DNA from: Adiantum capillus-veneris
Lineage: Eukaryota > Streptophyta > Polypodiopsida > Polypodiales > Pteridaceae
NCBI GenBank assembly: GCA_014529385.2
Contig: CM043942.1
Span: 57,475,340 to 57,539,339 of the forward strand
Direction: 5' to 3'
Length of the DNA: 64,000 nt
In this document: piece by piece, positions 33,372-44,149 of the stretch
Layout: every line of letters starts with the position of its first letter
Position numbering within the stretch: the first letter of the stretch is position 1
The notes under the pieces: generated by a model
Seen by the model: the letters and a program-made list of their open reading frames with translations, nothing else
Told to the model about the DNA's origin: nothing
The model's database searches: none
Program-made: the position numbers and the translations under genes

Positions 33372-34610
33372 GGGAGGGGGCATAACGGCTTAGTACTTAG
33401 GCACCACAAAAGGATGGCGAATCCGCACACCCTTCACACATACACAAGCTCACTCCAAACACAAGACTAGGTGGAGATTCCGCACACCTCACATGGGCAA
33501 AACATTGCAAGAAAACATACTCACAAAACCTCAAGCTTTATTTAGAGAATAAGGCGATGAAATGGGGAGCATAGGGTAGGGGAATGAGAAGGGAGAGAGT
33601 GGTAGAGCACATGGCGGATAGGTGGGAGTTGATGGCGAAGACTCGCACGAGGGTTATGGCCATCATCCTTCATTTAGTTGCCCTTCATCTTCCATAGCCA
33701 AGGGTGTAGAGGTCATGCTCAAGACAAGCATGGTGATTGGGGTGATGGTGATGGTGTGGGTGTGTGTGTGTGCACTAGGCACACACAATGCATAGTGTGA
33801 TCTTTGGTGATGTTGTGTGTGTGTGTGTGTGTGTGTGATGGTGACCGCTCTTTATATAGGGGAGGAGGGGGGAGAAATTCTAGAATTTAGAAATGAAGAA
33901 ATCATTATCTACATAGGCCATGTGACTGTGGACCCCACTTGTCTGGTTGTGTGTATATGTGCCAGAACAGCAGTCTCATGAGAGAGAGACTAAGAGAGAG
34001 AGATGGGTTGATGAAAAAAAAGTGAGAGGTGACATGGAGAATAAAGTAATTACAAGAGGGGAGAGAGGGGAGTGTGTTCAGAGGTGAATCTGTGTGCAGA
34101 TGTGTGTGAACACAAGAAAAAACAGGTAACCACCGGGTGGGGATGGGTCTGTGGGCACCTTTTTCAATGAAATTGAGTGTGTGTGAGTGTGGGGGAGGTT
34201 ATTTATCTACAAGACAAGAGACATGGCACCCTTTAGAGAGAGAGGGGGATATTTGGGTCATGGGATATGATAGGAGAGAGAAAGAGGGGATGGGGTATAC
34301 TATTTTGGAAGATGGGGTAAGTTGCATGTGAGTTAGGGTGCATTATTGGTGAGTTATAATGCATTATTGGTGAGAGGTGGGGTAGCTTGAGGGAAGAGAG
34401 AAAGAAGAAAGGACAAGGGGAAGAGAGAGGGGGTTGACCTTTTGAGTGGAGGAGAGGAAATGGGACACACGATGGGGCATCAATGAAGAAAAAGGAGGCA
34501 AGGTGGGGATGGGCTGCCCCGCAGGCATGAGGTGGCCTATTTTACCTTTCTCATATATTTACATGATCATACTTTATTTTTTTTTCTTACTTTTCCAATG
34601 CCTTTTATCA
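33101..34610 (-). repeat. Family D LTR, copy B
   Basis: Starts TGTTGACGGG and ends ...TTTTATCA on the plus strand, followed by the pyrimidine run CTCCCTCCCTAAG, which is a polypurine tract on the minus strand (34,611-34,623). It has a TATA box at 33,850-33,860 (minus strand CCTATATAAAG), GA and GT microsatellites, and the CATGTGACTGTGG block. It is downstream of the copy B accessory ORF. Confidence 0.65.
33313..33368. repeat. (AG)n microsatellite
   Basis: About 28 AG units inside the family D LTR, at the same place relative to GGGGCACCACCTAG as the GA run at 63,637-63,705. Confidence 0.95.
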
Positions 34611-36274
34611 CTCCCTCCCTAAGAGGAGGTTTCCATGGGGTGGGGACGAGAGAAGAGGGGTATGGGAGCTTGGCTTGTGAAAAGCCCCCATCATTAGCCC
34701 TCCCCTTTTGGCTAGAGGCATTCATGTCTCTAGCTCTGTTTCTTCTTCCGCTTAGCTGTAGGATCCGATATCGAGTTGCCTCCTGAACTAGCCATTCCAT
34801 TTGGCCATTGGTGAGATTTCTGGGATATTCATGAATCTGTAACAGGTCCGAGTGATAACTTGTTCCTTGGAATAGTGTTGGTTGATTAAAGGGGAAGCCC
34901 ATGGCTTCCAGAACTTTGTGCCAATGTCCTCCTGGATCCCAAGTGAAAAATAGGATCATTGTTTGCAGTGTCCGAACAATAAAATTTGCATACCAAATTG
35001 GATCAAATTTGTAACCACCAGTAGCGAGAGGGGAAATGAGCATCTTGGCTCCTGCAAAGACAAAACTGAAAATTATGATTCCCAAGAGTGTACCAAGAAT
35101 CCACCATATATGGCCGCCTTGTTGGTGTGGTGAGCTCAAGTTGTCTTTTGAATCCTGCTTACTGCCATGACTAGAAAAAACTGCGAGCATATCATGCTTC
35201 TTTTGGGTGTGCTCAAACATGTCAGCTTCCTTTACTGATGCTAATAGCAAGCCACCTACCTTGCGGCTTAAATTCAAGCGTAATCCACTTACCTTTCTCC
35301 AAAGAGAGGATGCACTATTTGTAACAAAATTGTACCAAATTGCGAATGAGGTCTTCATTCTTGCATTCTATTAGGCTTTTGTCTATCGATGGCTCCTTTG
35401 TTCTTATCTCCATGCTGATCTTCTCTCTATATGTTAGAGCAGCAAGCCATAGCCATAGGTCTGATCCATCCCATGCAAACACAATGTTGTGTTGTGGAGG
35501 AGTTTGGAACATCCTTAAAAAGTTGGTAGCATATTGATCATCAAACTTACTCTGAACACCCTCACATAAACTGGAGGCATTACCCATCTCCAAGTTTATA
35601 ACACCCTTCAGTAGACTAGAGGCATTACCCATCTCTAAGTCTATAACACTACACAATAAAGTCTTGCTCGGCTGCCAAGCCTCTGGAGAAATATCCAACT
35701 CCAAACCTTCAGTCATACTTACCTCTTCGTTATGGTCCTCAAGTGAAACTGCCTTGATGCAAGATTCCTTTAGCTTGCTACACTGTCCTGGGTCCATGCT
35801 GGTGCACAAGCTTCCGTTTTCAAAGCCCTCCCCTTTGATTGATATGTTGTCCACCTTCTGCAAAGCCTTGCTAGCAGGCTGGTTTTCCTCTTCTCTTGTA
35901 TCTTTCATGCCCTTTGCATTCCTCTTACTCTGACGAGGCCTAATCAACACTTTACACCTTCTTACACTTACTGCCCAATGCTGTCGATTGATCGCTTTGG
36001 TGCCTATTTCATTCAAGGTTAAAGATGTACTCACATTTGTAACACAATTTTCTTGACTTACCTCCCCCACTTGGGTAGCATCTTTTGATTCTTTAACCTC
36101 TTGTTCCACTGCTTCAGTTCTTTGAATAAACTTCTCGCTTGATCCTTCTTCGGTTACCTTCATCTTGACCTCTTCTGCAAGACCAATGATACTTGGTGTG
36201 TGGTACCAATTGATGGTGGGCGTAGGATGATTGGAAGTGGTGATTGTGGCGGTGGTTGCATTGGTGACTGGCAT
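34567..36274 (-). pseudogene. Family D membrane-type accessory ORF, copy B
   Basis: Two overlapping open frames, 36,274-35,315 (319 codons) and 35,358-34,567 (263 codons), correspond together to the single frame of copy A, so their 44-bp overlap marks a frameshift. The first piece is hydrophilic, carries a duplicated LEMGNASSL and ends with a Trp-rich patch (FAWDGSDLWLWLAALTYREK). The second has PHQQGGH, a hydrophobic LGTLLGIIIFSFVFAGAK segment, TGGYKFDP, FIVRTLQTMILFFTWDPGGHW and EAMGFPF. It overlaps the end of gag by 115 bp in another frame. Conservation with copy A at the protein level suggests the product once mattered to the element. Function unknown. Confidence 0.65.
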
Positions 36275-37209
36275 TGAACTGGTGTGGCTAGCTGTGGTTG
36301 CACCGTTGGTGGTGGGATTTGAACAGGTGGGATTGGTTGCCTGAGTGGCGGTGGTGTTCTTGGTGGAGAGATCTGATTCTGTCTCCCCCCTCTATTGAAA
36401 TTCTGCCTCCTTGGGTGTAGGCAGTAGTACATTCCACGGCCATCTTCCTCGTAGTTGTAACAATGGTACTCTGGGTTCTGCCTTCGTTGTCGTCTTCCTT
36501 GTTTTGGGTTCCTTCCAGGTGTATGCCCTTGCTGCACTAGATGCACAGATAAACTCTCTAGTTGGGTGGTGATATTGTGACTCAGCAGGTCTTGCTCTTC
36601 TGATGCCTCCTGTGGTTGGACTCTATGATTGGCTGTTGCAGTCACTGGGGTTGGTTGGGCCGAGCTTGTTTCCTCTGACTCGTTAACTCTTGCTTGCATG
36701 CGTAGCTTCTTGTCTTTAAGGCGGGCTACTTCGACTGCCAACTCATATGTTGCAGGAAACCTTCCCTTCACCTTCTCTCTAAGCGGCGACCATAGACCAA
36801 CAATGAAACGGTCCTTCTTTAGGAAACTAGGCGCTCCTTCACCTTCCTCCAGCGAGGCAACCCATCTCTCCCATAAGTCCACAAATTTAGACTCGTAGGT
36901 GGCATACTCCAGCAGGCCTCCTTGCTTTAATTCTGTCAGTAACTGCCATAGCCTCTCCAAGGTTGTGCCTCCACCAAACCTCTTTACAAAAGTAGCCATT
37001 AACACATCCCATGCATTCTTGGTGGCCTGGGGCAATGCATTATACCAGGACTTGGCCTCTACTTTCATCAGTAGAGGAAAAATTCTAAGTTGTGAAGCGT
37101 CGTCATCTTTGTTGGAGACGATACAAGCAATGTCGAAATCATCCAAAAAGTCGGTGGTGAGATCCTCTCCCTTCTTTCCACTGAACGTGGGGAAAGAAAC
37201 ACTTGCCAT
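36160..37209 (-). CDS. Family D Gag, copy B
   Basis: An open frame of 349 codons starts at ATG 37,209 (MASVSFPTFSGKKGED). A Retrotrans_gag capsid domain covers roughly residues 20-170 (LLMKVEAKSWYNALPQATKN, FVKRFGGGTTLERLW, YESKFVDLWERWVASL, FIVGLWSPLREKVKGRFP). A knuckle-like motif near residue 265 (CYNYEEDGRGMYYC) lacks the second Cys and the His of CCHC, and a Pro/Gln-rich tail ends it. A second copy is at 43,165-43,926. It is uninterrupted but the degenerate knuckle makes function doubtful. Gag packages element RNA in virus-like particles. Confidence 0.8.
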   Translation of the reverse strand: MASVSFPTFSGKKGEDLTTDFLDDFDIACIVSNKDDDASQLRIFPLLMKVEAKSWYNALPQATKNAWDVLMATFVKRFGGGTTLERLWQLLTELKQGGLLEYATYESKFVDLWERWVASLEEGEGAPSFLKKDRFIVGLWSPLREKVKGRFPATYELAVEVARLKDKKLRMQARVNESEETSSAQPTPVTATANHRVQPQEASEEQDLLSHNITTQLESLSVHLVQQGHTPGRNPKQGRRQRRQNPEYHCYNYEEDGRGMYYCLHPRRQNFNRGGRQNQISPPRTPPPLRQPIPPVQIPPPTVQPQLATPVQCQSPMQPPPQSPLPIILRPPSIGTTHQVSLVLQKRSR

Positions 37210-37305
37210 GGTAGTGACTCAGGAAATTACAAAACTCTTTTTCTTTTTAACATTACATTAACAGTAGCAGATCATAGTAGCTTTTTACAGGGGTGGGTGG
37301 ATAGG

Positions 37306-38280
37306 TTAAAACAAGATAAAGATAGAAACATTAAAGGAATGATGGTAATCTAATATGGGGAGAATGATAGGGTTCGGGGAATTGAGGATTTCTCCTAGTA
37401 CTGCCGCACCGAATAGGTGTACGATCTTCTGTTGGTAGAAGACTTTTCTATCTACATAGATATTCACATGCATATGCTGCAAGAATCTGAACGGGAATGC
37501 CGTTGGCCCGTTTTCCATCATGCACAGAGGATGAAGTACTTACTTATACTCTTACCGTGCCAGTGTTGATGAGTCGGCACATCCACAAGAGGTCGTCGCC
37601 TTTCATGGGCTCTACCTTTCCTTCGTTGCTCTGCACGTACGGGGTGATGGCGACGCGTCTGACCACTCCCAGCCTCTTGGCTAACAACAATTGCATGTAA
37701 TTTCCGTAGTCGGCGTGTTGCATGAATTCTACTCCATTCAGTTGCAACTCGTCCCCAGCCCACTGGGTTTCTCCCGTGGTAGAGAGCTTCTTCAGGATAA
37801 GTTGTACAGGGAGAGGAGGAAGATCCTCCACTCTCTTTCCAAAACAGCGAGAGCAGTAGCCGAACCACTCTTCTCTAGGACATGGGAATCTTCTTACCAC
37901 TTCTTCTTTCGGATTGTCGAAGTGGATTGGTAGCACTCGCATGCGTCGTGCAAATCGGTAGGCGACCTTTCGCCGCTTAGCTTCGGATGACTTCCTCTTT
38001 GGCAAACTGGGTACAACCCGGCTTTCTGAGCTTGAAGCACTTGCTTGGCTAGATGCTTCTCCCTTTAGGGTCATGTGTTTCCAAACTGGCTTATCTTCTC
38101 CTTGCCTTTGGCTCGAGCAGCCCCTTTAGGCCACTTTGGAGTTATAACTTTGACTGTAGTTTCTTTAGGAAAAAGAGGTCTCACCGTTTGCTTCCCTTCC
38201 TTGATGTGAATGACTTCTTTGCGATGAATGTCGATGTAGATGACTTCAGCCCTTTCGCTGCCTTCGTTGCTGGCACTCAT
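37306..38280 (-). pseudogene. Family D ORF upstream of gag, copy B
   Basis: Three open pieces in two frames follow one another: 38,280-38,071, 38,074-37,544 (176 codons) and 37,521-37,306. Only short frameshifts separate them. The first two are basic and Ser/Lys-rich (KRKSSEAKRRKVAYRFARRM). The last contains FPFRFLQHMHVNIYVDRKVF and IVHLFGAAVL. The same end is kept at 44,150-44,420, also upstream of a family D gag. Its family is not recognised; it may be an accessory ORF or a captured gene. Confidence 0.5.
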
Positions 38281-38372
38281 TGACAGTGTGCCTTGGTTGA
38301 CAACAGTGATGGCACTTCACCGACCTCCCACTTGATGCTCTCAATTTATAGTTAGAACGAGTGACACGAGAT

Positions 38373-39030
38373 GGAGAATAAGCCGATACATGTCAAACCC
38401 AGGCAAGAAACATTGGGAGGCAGTGAAAGGAATATTGAGATACCTGAAAGCTACAAAGAGTATGCGTATATGCTATGGGAGTCAGGAGCTAAGTGTAAAG
38501 GGTTTTACAGACTCAGATTATGTAGGTGACTTAGACAACCGAAGGTCTATGTCAGGGTATGTCTTTACATTGGTTGGTGGAGCAGTATCATGGCGTTCTA
38601 GATTACAAGATTGTGTTACTTAGTCTACTACAGAGGCTGAATATGTTGCAGCATCAGAGGCATGCAAAGAATCAATTTGTCTTAATAGACTAGTAACAGA
38701 TTTGGGAATCAAAGAAGAGATTCCTATGTTATATTGTGATAGTCAAAGTGCTATACAATTGGCTCGCAATCCAGTTTATCACTCAAAGACAAAGCATGTG
38801 GATGTGAAGTATCATTTCATCAGGGAAATGCTCGAGGATAAGCAACTTCAGCTTGTCAAAGTTCACACCACAGAAAGTCCTACTGATCTACTTCAAAAGG
38901 ACTTCCCTCAGAGATCTTTGCGCATTTTCGCAAGCAGTTAGGTGTAGGGTAGTACATCACTTCTCTACATCTCTTGTATATTAGCTTGTATAGTAGCTTC
39001 TCTCACACTTAAAGTACCACATTGGACTTT
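38373..39030 (+). pseudogene. Copia-2-type RT end and RNase H
   Basis: A plus-strand 3' fragment of a Copia-2 relative. It begins abruptly at CGATACATGTCAAACCC and encodes MSNPGKKHWEAVKGILRYLK, FTDSDYVGD, a TAG where Copia-2 has Gln (before STTEAEY), then YCDSQSAIQLARNP and HFIREMLEDKQLQ. The position of the Copia-2 nonsense codon is Cys here. The 5' part of the element is missing. Confidence 0.9.
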
Positions 39031-39041
39031 AAGTGGGAGGT
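39031..39041 (+). promoter_or_regulatory. Polypurine tract of Copia-2 relative
   Basis: AAGTGGGAGGT directly before TGTTGGGG; identical to that of Copia-2. Confidence 0.85.
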
Positions 39042-39233
39042 TGTTGGGGTATAAAGCCCAATGTGGTCACCCAGATAAGTGGGCGGGCCGGCAGGTATGT
39101 ACACATATTCTTTTGTTAAAACCTAATAAGAACTCACTATGCTCTACACATTACAGTAGAGCATGTTCACCATATCGCCGTGCTCTTCTTCTCGGACTCT
39201 CTCTCGCGTCGCACTTCCACTCGTACTCCTTCA
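39042..39233 (+). repeat. 3' LTR of Copia-2 relative
   Basis: 192 bp, TGTTGGGG...CTCCTTCA, the same length and nearly the same sequence as the Copia-2 3' LTR. Confidence 0.92.
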
Positions 39234-39530
39234 TTCTCTTCTCTCTTTCTCCCATAGATAGCATCCTAGCTCACCTTTCGAAACCTTAATCCCCCGAAAA
39301 ACTGGTGAACCCGACGTGAAGCTGAGCCGGGCAGCGACATGCAACAGCAACAAGCTACTCCACAACAACATAATCTGCAAGAGTGGATTCGTAAATCTCA
39401 ACAAACGGTTATGGAGAAGTTGTAGTGGTTTGAAGGCGGAGATATTTCAAAAATTTTCAATTTGTATGAGCAGTCTATGCAAGATAATGGAATTGAAGAT
39501 CAACATCCAATGGATGGTTTTACGTGGTTG
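39234..39530 (+). pseudogene. Plus-strand gypsy leader and gag start
   Basis: A possible primer-binding site TGGTGAACCCGACGTGAA at about 39,303 is followed by ATG 39,340 (MQQQQATPQQHNLQEWIRKS), a TAG, then WFEGGDISKIFNLYEQSM. This resembles a gypsy Gag N-terminus. At about 39,530 it runs head-on into the C-terminal end of a minus-strand family D gag, so it is a fusion of two elements. Confidence 0.5.
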
Positions 39531-39752
39531 GTGGCTGGTGGTGGGAGTAAGGGTAGAATGAGGGTCTATGGTGGTGGTTTATGTGGTTGAGCAGGTGGTA
39601 GGATTTTCACGGGTGGTGCTTGTTGTGGTGGTCTGGGTGGTGGTGGTCTTGCTCTTAGTGGTGAAATTTGGTTTTGCCTAGCTCCTGTGTTGAAATTTTG
39701 CCTCCTTGGGTGTGGGCAGCAATACATACCATGGCTGTCTTCCCCTATAAAG
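39531..39752 (-). pseudogene. Family D Gag, copy C, C-terminal end
   Basis: The minus strand encodes GEDSHGMYCCPHPRRQNFN followed by a Pro-rich tail, aligning with the knuckle-like region and tail of copy B. The His of the knuckle is kept here. The rest of this gag is at 43,165-43,926, beyond the insertion 39,753-43,164. Confidence 0.75.
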
Positions 39753-39773
39753 TCCCCAATTCCGGCGACACCA
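39753..39773 (-). promoter_or_regulatory. Candidate primer-binding site (tRNA-Asp type)
   Basis: The minus strand starts TGGTGTCGCCGGAATTGGGG, a diverged form of TGGCGCCGTTGCCGGGGA, four bases from the LTR-like end. A similar site is at 48,592-48,612. Confidence 0.5.
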
Positions 39774-40856
39774 AAAATGGAATGGGATCATTGACAGGTC
39801 TCTAGGCCTTCTAAAGTCAGAGTCCTTAAACAAGAAAAAATCCATGGAATTCACCCTTACCATTGACAATGGTTTAGGTTTATAGCCCTAGAAAGAGACC
39901 TAGTCCTGTCTCGCATTGGAAACTAGACTAAATAAAAATTTATTCTGGCCCTATAACTCCGTCATTTAGATTATGGTTTCCTTAGCCAACACTTTTTTTC
40001 CCCTAACATATGTGAGGGAACAGCCGTTGGTGGATTCCTCTTCCAAATGAAGAAGTTTCTAAATGTTTTAGTGCGCGGGAATGGATAGTTACCTGACTAA
40101 TCAGGTCCACCCATCCATGATTGACAACCTTAGTCAATCCCCACTTACCACCCCGCACTCACACATGATTTTTGTGTTGTTTAATAACTACCACATTCTT
40201 TTCACAATTAAAACAATGATTCCTTTTAACTTTCACAACTGGATTTTATTAAAACAGCCCTTGAAAACAGTATTGAAGACATTCTTTCAGCAAACAAACA
40301 TCTTTAGACTTAAGACAAGGTACTGTCATTCTGAAGTATCTCTGACCAGTACTGGCTTGTCTCAAGACCACCTATACAGGGGTGAAAAAAACGGCACCCA
40401 TTCCTTATTTATAAAAATTGGTGTGGAAAAAGCCATCACCCAAAGTCCGGCGCCCATACCCCAACCGACTGCCCATACAACCGGGCGGTTCCTCTAGGAT
40501 AAACTTGAAAGTAATATCCACAAACACAAACAAGCACGGGGTAAAGACTCCACGCGTGCTGAGAAACTGACTCATCCATGATGGTATCGCCATCATTACT
40601 CCTTACCCGGAGTAAAATATTTCCAACCAATCAGAGGTGTCTTGAGACAAGCTGTCTTAAGGATGGTCAAACATTTCTTTCCGAGGTCAATCAATCATAA
40701 CCCAATCATTTCTTTCCAATTTACAATCATTTCTCGTTGGTTTCGAGGAAGTTACCTTAGCTTTATAGCCAGTTTATCCTTACGTATGCAATGCTAACTT
40801 AAAAATGAACTTTAAAAGATTTTAAGTAAACAAAATAGAAATCCACCTAGGACTGC

Positions 40857-41009
40857 TCGTCCATGTGCTGCTGGGCGAGAGCCCATAGACTTTCCTCCAT
40901 CGGCCTATGGCTAGGCCCAGCCTCATGGTCATTAGTGGCTTTATTTCTCTTGTTGCTAACATCCTCTTCCTCGGTAAGAGGATTTCCCCTGGTTCTCTTG
41001 GGAGCCATG
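40857..41009 (-). CDS. Short ORF starting MAPKRTRGNP
   Basis: ATG 41,009 to a TAG near 40,857, 50 codons, hydrophilic and rich in Glu and Lys, ending ALAQQHMDEQS. The basic start resembles N-termini of plant gypsy Gag proteins. It lies downstream of the TATA box and the AT-rich array, so it could be the first ORF of the transcript. It may simply be a truncated gag start. Function unknown. Confidence 0.35.
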
Positions 41010-41535
41010 TTGGCAGCCTTATAAAAAGACTTAATCGATTAGAAGTTTAATTAAAATAATCTTCTTTTTCCCTTTTTACCCAAAAATAAGGATTTTTGGA
41101 GTAAGTAGGTATCCTTGATAGTTAATTTGATGAGACATTCCTCCTGTAACTTCTTTATGCTATAAGGAATTTCCCATAATTACCATTTATTTTGGGAAGC
41201 TATATTCCATTTTAGCCTTAGTAAATTATAAATTTCTATTGGCTAATGGATTACTCACCCTAAATTTAATTGAATATGTTCTATCTTTAAGAATTTTCAT
41301 AAATTTGATTTATAACCTTTTCCTCCTATACTTATGGTCTAATTTAGGTAGAATTTTACTGATAGTAATTTGTTATACCAACCATTTATGTTGAGGTAAT
41401 TTTCCCACCCTTCAATAGTGATTTTGGACCTCAGGTATTTATTTGGTAATTAGATAAATTCATTTACTAATTTCTTTTCTCTATTTTATACGCAAAATCG
41501 GTTACTTTTATTGAAGATAAGTACTTAAACTATTT

Positions 41536-42275
41536 ATCTGAGGTTGGGATATTTATCATGGATTTCGAAAGGTGTGTTCTACCTCTGATATTTATATCAA
41601 AGTTTTTTGGATTAATTTACTATTTTCCCCAAAAATTAATGTAATTTTACTAGGCAAATTAGGTAAACTAATTATCTGAGGGTAACATAACTATCATGAG
41701 TTTCCTAGGGTGTAAGTAACCTCTGATAAATAACTCAAATCTTTTTGAATCAATTTGCTAATTTCCCCCTTTTAATTTGTCCTAAAAATAGAGTAATTCT
41801 ACTAAAGTAATTAGGTAAAATAATTATCTGAGTTTAACATAATTATCATAGGTTCCATAATATATAATTAATCTCTGATAAATAACTCAAATTATTTTGA
41901 ATCAATTTGCTAACTTCCCCGTTTTAATTTGTTCTAAAAACAGAGTAATTCTACTAAGGTAATTAGGTATATTAATTATCTCAGCTTGAAATAATTATCA
42001 CGGGTTCCCTAACATGTAATTAACATTTTAAATTAACTCAAATCATTTTGAATCAATTTTCTAATTTTCTCCATTTAATTTGTCTTTAAAACAGAGTAAT
42101 TCTGCTATAGTAATTGGATGAATTGTTTATCTAAGATTGAAATAATTATCATGGGTTCCCTAACATGTAATTAACCTTTGATAAATAACTTTGAATTAAT
42201 TTGATTATATTCTCCTTTAATTTTCTCTAAAAATCAGTGTAATTCTGCTAATTTAATTATGAAAATTACTCAAAA
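41536..42275. repeat. 151-bp tandem repeat, five copies
   Basis: Unit starts (ATCTGAG-like) at 41,536, 41,674, 41,826, 41,978 and 42,129, spacing 138, 152, 152 and 151 bp. Shared blocks: ATAATTATCATGGGTTCC, TGTAATTAACCTCTGATAAA, TTTTGAATCAATTTGCTAAT and CAGAGTAATTCTACTAAAG. A more decayed sixth copy may lie just left of 41,536. Highly AT-rich. It resembles a small satellite born inside an LTR or leader. Confidence 0.85.
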
Positions 42276-42685
42276 CATTATAAGATAATTTTCCTAGCTT
42301 AATGACAGCCCAATGCAGCTTTGATAATTATCTCACCATAATCTAAAATTAATTATTATATTTCCCATTAATTTATGGTTAATATGGATAATTTCAGCTC
42401 TAATATGATATAATCATTAATTATCTTAATAACCCTAAACTTAATTACAACATTCAACAGAGAATATTTAATTAAGAGAGGATTTTTGAGTATACATAGG
42501 TCTAATCTTTAATTTATTAAGAAAATAGATTAATCTAGCCTTGCTAATTAAGAAGGATTAGGCTAATTACCGTTTAATTTAATCAACTAGAGCTTAATCT
42601 CTAACGATTTTTGCATAGCGTTCTCTCTAGATGAGAGAGAGCGTGTTAAGGCTCCGAGTCTAAATTTTTATGAAGGGAAGGGGGT

Positions 42686-42697
42686 CTTTTTATAGTT
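42686..42697 (-). promoter_or_regulatory. Probable TATA box
   Basis: The minus strand reads AACTATAAAAAG, followed by a purine/pyrimidine leader. It fits the promoter of the LTR-like block. Confidence 0.45.
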
Positions 42698-43164
42698 TTT
42701 CTGGGCCCCGGGCTGTTCCTGGCAGGTTTTGATACCCCAAGCAGGCCCCCAGCTTGAAGATGGTGCCAATTGCTGCTATATCAATCTCTGGCAGGTTCCC
42801 CCCAGCTTCACGCTGCCCCCATATCTTCCAGAATCGATTTTGGTTTATTTTACTGATTTCTAATGATGAAAATTGGAATATCAGTTAATTCTAGAACCTT
42901 AGGATAAGAAAGTCTTTGTTAATAAGTATTACTAAAACCTTCCAATTTTTATTAACTAATTGAATTCCTAGTGTAACCTTCCAGGGCTTGTAAGCTCTAG
43001 TTTTTATCGGATTCTGATTGTGAAAATTACTAACCATAGTAAAGCTCTCCTTATGATTCCAAAAATACCAATATCAGCCATGATTGAATCCTTCAACAAT
43101 GGTTTTCAAGTTAATTTTACAAGCTTTGAACAATTTTTAAGGTTTCGGAAACTGAAACCTTACA

Positions 43165-43926
43165 TCCCCCACAATTGGCAGTGGTATTCTTTGTTTTCTC
43201 TTTGTTGTCCTCTACCTTGATCTTGATTGCAGTTGTGTGCATGCCCTTGCTGCACCGAATGCATAGACAGATTCTCCAGTTGAGTAGTGATGCCGCTCAA
43301 CAGTTCTTACTTCTCTTTTGATGCCTCTTGTGGCTGGATTCTCTGAGAAACTGTTTCAATTACTTGGGTTAGTTGGACTGAGATTGATTTCTTTGACTCG
43401 TTGACTCTTGCTTGCATGCGAAGCTTCTTGTATTTAAGGCAGGCTACTTCTAGTTCCAAATCATACTTTGCAGGGAATCTCCCCTTCACCTTCTCTTTAA
43501 GCGGTGACCATAGGCTAGCAATGAAATGGTCCTTCTTGAGGAAATTAGGCGCTCCTTCACCTTCCTCCAGTGAGGCAACCCATTGCTCCACATATCCACA
43601 AACTTGGATTCGTAAGTGGAATACTTGAGCAGACTTCCTTGTTTTAACTCTGTCAACAAGTGCCATAACTTCTTTGAGGTTGTGCCTCCACCAAACCTCT
43701 TCACAAAGGTAGCACGTAGTAGGTCCCATGCATCCTTGGTTTCTTACGGCAAAGCATTGTACCAAGACTTGGCCTCTACTTTCATTAGTAGAGGAAATAT
43801 TCATAGCCGCGAGGCAGCATCATCCTTGTTGGAAACCACACAAGCGATGTCAAAGTTATCCAAAAAATTAGTGGTGATGTCTTCTCCCTTTTTTCCACTG
43901 AATGTAGGAAAAGAGACACTTTCCAT
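43165..43926 (-). pseudogene. Family D Gag, copy C, main part
   Basis: ATG 43,926 (MESVSFPTFSGKKGED), nearly the same start as copy B. It continues through SWYNALP, FVKRFGGGTTSKKLW, YESKFVDMW, then a frameshift near 43,595, WVASLEEGEGAPNFLKKDH and KEKVKGRFPAKYDLELEVA. An in-frame stop follows near 43,307 and the sequence reaches EYHC at about 43,170, where the insertion starts. Confidence 0.85.
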
Positions 43927-43952
43927 GGTAGTAAATCAATGAGTTAAAAATC

Positions 43953-43953
<1 letters not shown>

Positions 43954-43987
<34 letters not shown>
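43954..43987. repeat. 34-base C homopolymer
   Basis: 34 consecutive C on the plus strand (G on the gag-coding strand), followed by seven T, 28 bp upstream of the copy C gag start codon. Confidence 0.9.
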
Positions 43988-44149
43988 TTTTTTTATTGGA
44001 ATGACTTAGTGATTCATAAAGGTTTATACATGGGTGGAAAATTAGAGCTATAGCTAAGAAGAGCACAAGGCTAGAATAGAATAAATATGCTCACATCAAA
44101 AGAGTGGTAGTAATCAAGAATGGGCAAGATGATGGGGCATGGGGATCTA

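Larger units (their letters stand above)
39753..43164 (-). mobile_element. Probable long solo LTR with primer-binding site, in a gag
   Basis: About 3.4 kb separates two adjacent parts of the copy C gag. The right end reads ...CCTTACA (LTR start TGTAAGG on the minus strand). The left end has TGG...AAAA, then a minus-strand sequence starting TGGTGTCGCCGG that resembles the tRNA-Asp-type primer-binding site of plant gypsy elements. A TATA box (42,686-42,697, minus strand CTATAAAAAG), an AT-rich 1.5-kb transcribed part with a 151-bp array, and a short ORF are inside. A deletion of all but the LTR and a few internal bases would explain it. It could also be another non-autonomous element. Confidence 0.5.

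Noticed and set aside
41536-42275. CRISPR-like array
   Set aside because: Units are about 151 bp, diverged and without short repeats plus unique spacers; this is plant DNA and a tandem repeat.
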